Shown here: positions 63,134 to 64,000 of the stretch, piece by piece
Position numbering within the stretch: the first letter of the stretch is position 1
Layout: every line of letters starts with the position of its first letter
Source of the DNA: Hymenobacter sp. BT188
Lineage (GTDB): Bacteria; Bacteroidota; Bacteroidia; Cytophagales; Hymenobacteraceae
Reading direction: 5' to 3'
DNA length: 64,000 nt
Assembly: GCF_014333585.1 (NCBI RefSeq)
Contig: NZ_JACSCW010000001.1
Span: 496,001-560,000, forward strand
Translations under genes and position numbers: made by a program
The notes under the pieces: model-generated
What the model saw: only the letters and a program-made list of their open reading frames with translations
Told to the model about the DNA's origin: nothing
Databases searched by the model: none

Positions 63134-63319
63134 TTATTTTTCTAGCTGCTGGATTTTCTCGGTTATCAGCACGTCCAACACCGTGCTTTGAGGTAGTTCT
63201 TGGTACTCGTTCCCCAATGCCTTGCACAGCCGCAACAACAGGGCTTTGGTATCGGGGCGTATGTTCACCGTGGTCCAGTGATAATCGTATTTCTTGGGTG
63301 TCGTGGTCATGGGCTTCAA
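63134..63319 (-). CDS. small ribbon-helix-helix-like protein
   Basis: A 61-residue basic protein. The strand HWTTVNIRPDTKALLLRLCKALG followed by STVLDVLITEKIQQLEK has the strand-helix-helix pattern of Arc/CopG-like DNA-binding proteins. It lies directly upstream of the polymerase-like gene on the same strand and probably belongs to the same transcript. It may control element replication or bind the palindromic sites nearby. A second ATG lies 9 bases downstream. The family match is by pattern only. Confidence 0.5.
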   Translation of the reverse strand: MKPMTTTPKKYDYHWTTVNIRPDTKALLLRLCKALGNEYQELPQSTVLDVLITEKIQQLEK

Positions 63320-63515
63320 TATGTTTTCTTATTGTATCTTCTGGTAAGTACTAAGTTGTTGGTCAGTCCTTAACTATTTTACAAGTAACTGATAGTCAGT
63401 AAGAATTATTCAGCATGTTTCACTCGACAATGCTTGCTTGACGCTACCCGCTTGGGCGGTTCGCTGCCAGCATCGTCGCTAAGTGCGGGTGCTGCTGCTG
63501 TTGCCCAACTTGGTT
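63320..63515. other. spacer upstream of the replication genes
   Basis: About 200 bases with AT-rich left half (63320-63410) and GC-rich right half. No supported gene. It should contain the promoter of the RHH-polymerase transcript; no clear TTTG/TAnnTTTG pair was found. Confidence 0.4.
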
Positions 63516-63589
63516 AGGTACATTTTGGGAGACATATCAATGCCGTTCCCCTTACCCTTCTTCTATATTATGTCTCCCAAAATGTACCT
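63516..63589. repeat. 21-bp perfect inverted repeat in the mobile element
   Basis: Arms 63516-63536 and 63569-63589 are exact reverse complements; the left arm begins aggtacattttgggagacat. The 32-base spacer is pyrimidine-rich. An AT-rich tract with several atcaat words follows (63589-63640). Position next to a polymerase-like gene suggests a replication origin, transfer origin or recombinase site. There is no T-run that would make it a terminator. Confidence 0.8.
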
Positions 63590-63610
63590 TATCAATCAAA
63601 ATATTAATAA

Positions 63611-63814
63611 TCAATACATTGACTGATAAATCAACTTCATCCCATAGAAGTAGGCTTGTAGCGTCGCCCCCAAGGCGAAAGCGTAAAGCAAGCCGTGCTG
63701 AGGGGCAGCCATTTGCCAAGTCAGAATAAATAATAGCGGGCACCGGGAAAAACCTAAAAACCCGGTGCCCTTGCCCAACGCGGTGGTATACATAAGCTGA
63801 CGAGGGAAGGACAC
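63611..63814 (-). CDS. possible small membrane protein
   Basis: A 67-codon frame starting with GTG (or ATG at 63793). The C-terminal 40 residues (CPLLFILTWQM, LLYAFALGATLQAYFYGM) could form one or two membrane helices. A 10-bp GC-rich hairpin (gggcaccggg/cccggtgccc, 63738-63770) lies within the frame, and no family is recognised, so it may be non-coding. It lies downstream of the partial gene on the same strand. Confidence 0.3.
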   Translation of the reverse strand: MSFPRQLMYTTALGKGTGFLGFSRCPLLFILTWQMAAPQHGLLYAFALGATLQAYFYGMKLIYQSMY

Positions 63815-63843
63815 CCCCCGACCACGTAAGGCAGCTATTATTC

Positions 63844-63999
63844 TTACCTCTGATTGCGGGCTTGCAGGAAGGTTTCGGTTTCCTGTTGGCGTTTGCGGGC
63901 GGCGGCTAGGGCAGCCTCGTCGCGGTCCCGGTTCAGTTCGCGGGCGGCGGCGGCTTTTTGGGCTAGCATCGCGTTCATTTTCGCCCGGTGGTCAGCATC
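63844..63999 (-). CDS. Ala/Arg/Gln-rich coiled-coil protein, C-terminal end (partial)
   Basis: The last 51 codons of a minus-strand gene enter from the right edge, with the TAA stop at 63846-63844. The residues are highly charged and alanine-rich (for example KAAAARELNRDRDEAALAAA and RKRQQETETFLQARN), a continuous helix likely to form a coiled coil. Mobilisation and conjugation proteins often end in such helices, but no catalytic motif is visible, so the function is not assigned. Confidence 0.6.
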   Translation of the reverse strand, partial: DADHRAKMNAMLAQKAAAARELNRDRDEAALAAARKRQQETETFLQARNQR

Positions 64000-64000
64000 G

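Overview
The window looks like a chromosome segment from a Hymenobacter-like member of the Bacteroidota (Cytophagales). GC is moderately high. Starts mostly lack clear Shine-Dalgarno sequences, and several promoters fit the Bacteroidota TTTG-N19-21-TAnnTTTG pattern. Bacteroidota-type families are present (DUF983, DUF4440, P1 peptidase, MacB-like permease pairs, short LeuA). The genus is inferred from these features; no database was searched. Positions 1-8723 hold sugar-acid and central carbon genes: the end of a KDPG aldolase, a hexuronate-type MFS transporter, an NTF2-like secreted protein, class I fructose-bisphosphatase, a Tat-exported Gfo/Idh/MocA oxidoreductase, an aldehyde dehydrogenase, then a P1 peptidase overlapping a class IV aminotransferase. 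An AraC regulator and a DUF983 protein follow on the minus strand. Positions 11023-15004 are an accessory-looking cassette: an intracellular trypsin-like protease fused to a DNA/RNA non-specific (NUC1) endonuclease, a signal-less subtilisin, and a 79-residue protein resembling a free-standing subtilisin propeptide (I9). I consider this the most interesting candidate system in the window. A D-aminoacylase-like amidohydrolase and a GH13 glycosidase come next. Positions 18375-28376 hold a MacAB-like export system (two FtsX/MacB permeases, ATPase, HlyD-type adaptor, all minus strand), divergent from an NtrC-type response regulator and its histidine kinase, which probably control it. Positions 32503-44864 encode the whole branched-chain amino acid pathway in one direction: ilvE-ilvD-ilvB-ilvN-ilvC-ilvA-leuA-leuC-leuD-leuB. 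It is preceded by an 18-residue leader peptide very rich in Ile/Leu/Val, a candidate antiterminator and an intrinsic terminator, which together form a classical attenuator. LeuA lacks the allosteric domain, so control may lie largely in transcription. Glutamate synthase (gltB, gltD) converges on this block and can supply the amino donor. Then come a DUF3850 protein, an outer-membrane barrel protein, isocitrate dehydrogenase, a MarR regulator with a class C beta-lactamase-like hydrolase, a GNAT acetyltransferase and a CadD-type transporter. From about 58.6 kb to the end the character changes. A tyrosine integrase with a palindromic operator over its promoter is followed by an AT-rich HEPN-like gene, a compact family A DNA polymerase-like protein, a small ribbon-helix-helix-like protein, and a 21-bp inverted repeat. 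This is probably an integrated mobile element whose right end lies outside the window. Two sequence-scale patterns run through the core but not this element: six copies of a roughly 100-bp palindromic repeat whose arms vary while mostly staying complementary, and about 45 copies of an A/T-tract followed by GCCCCCC in either orientation, in genes and spacers.
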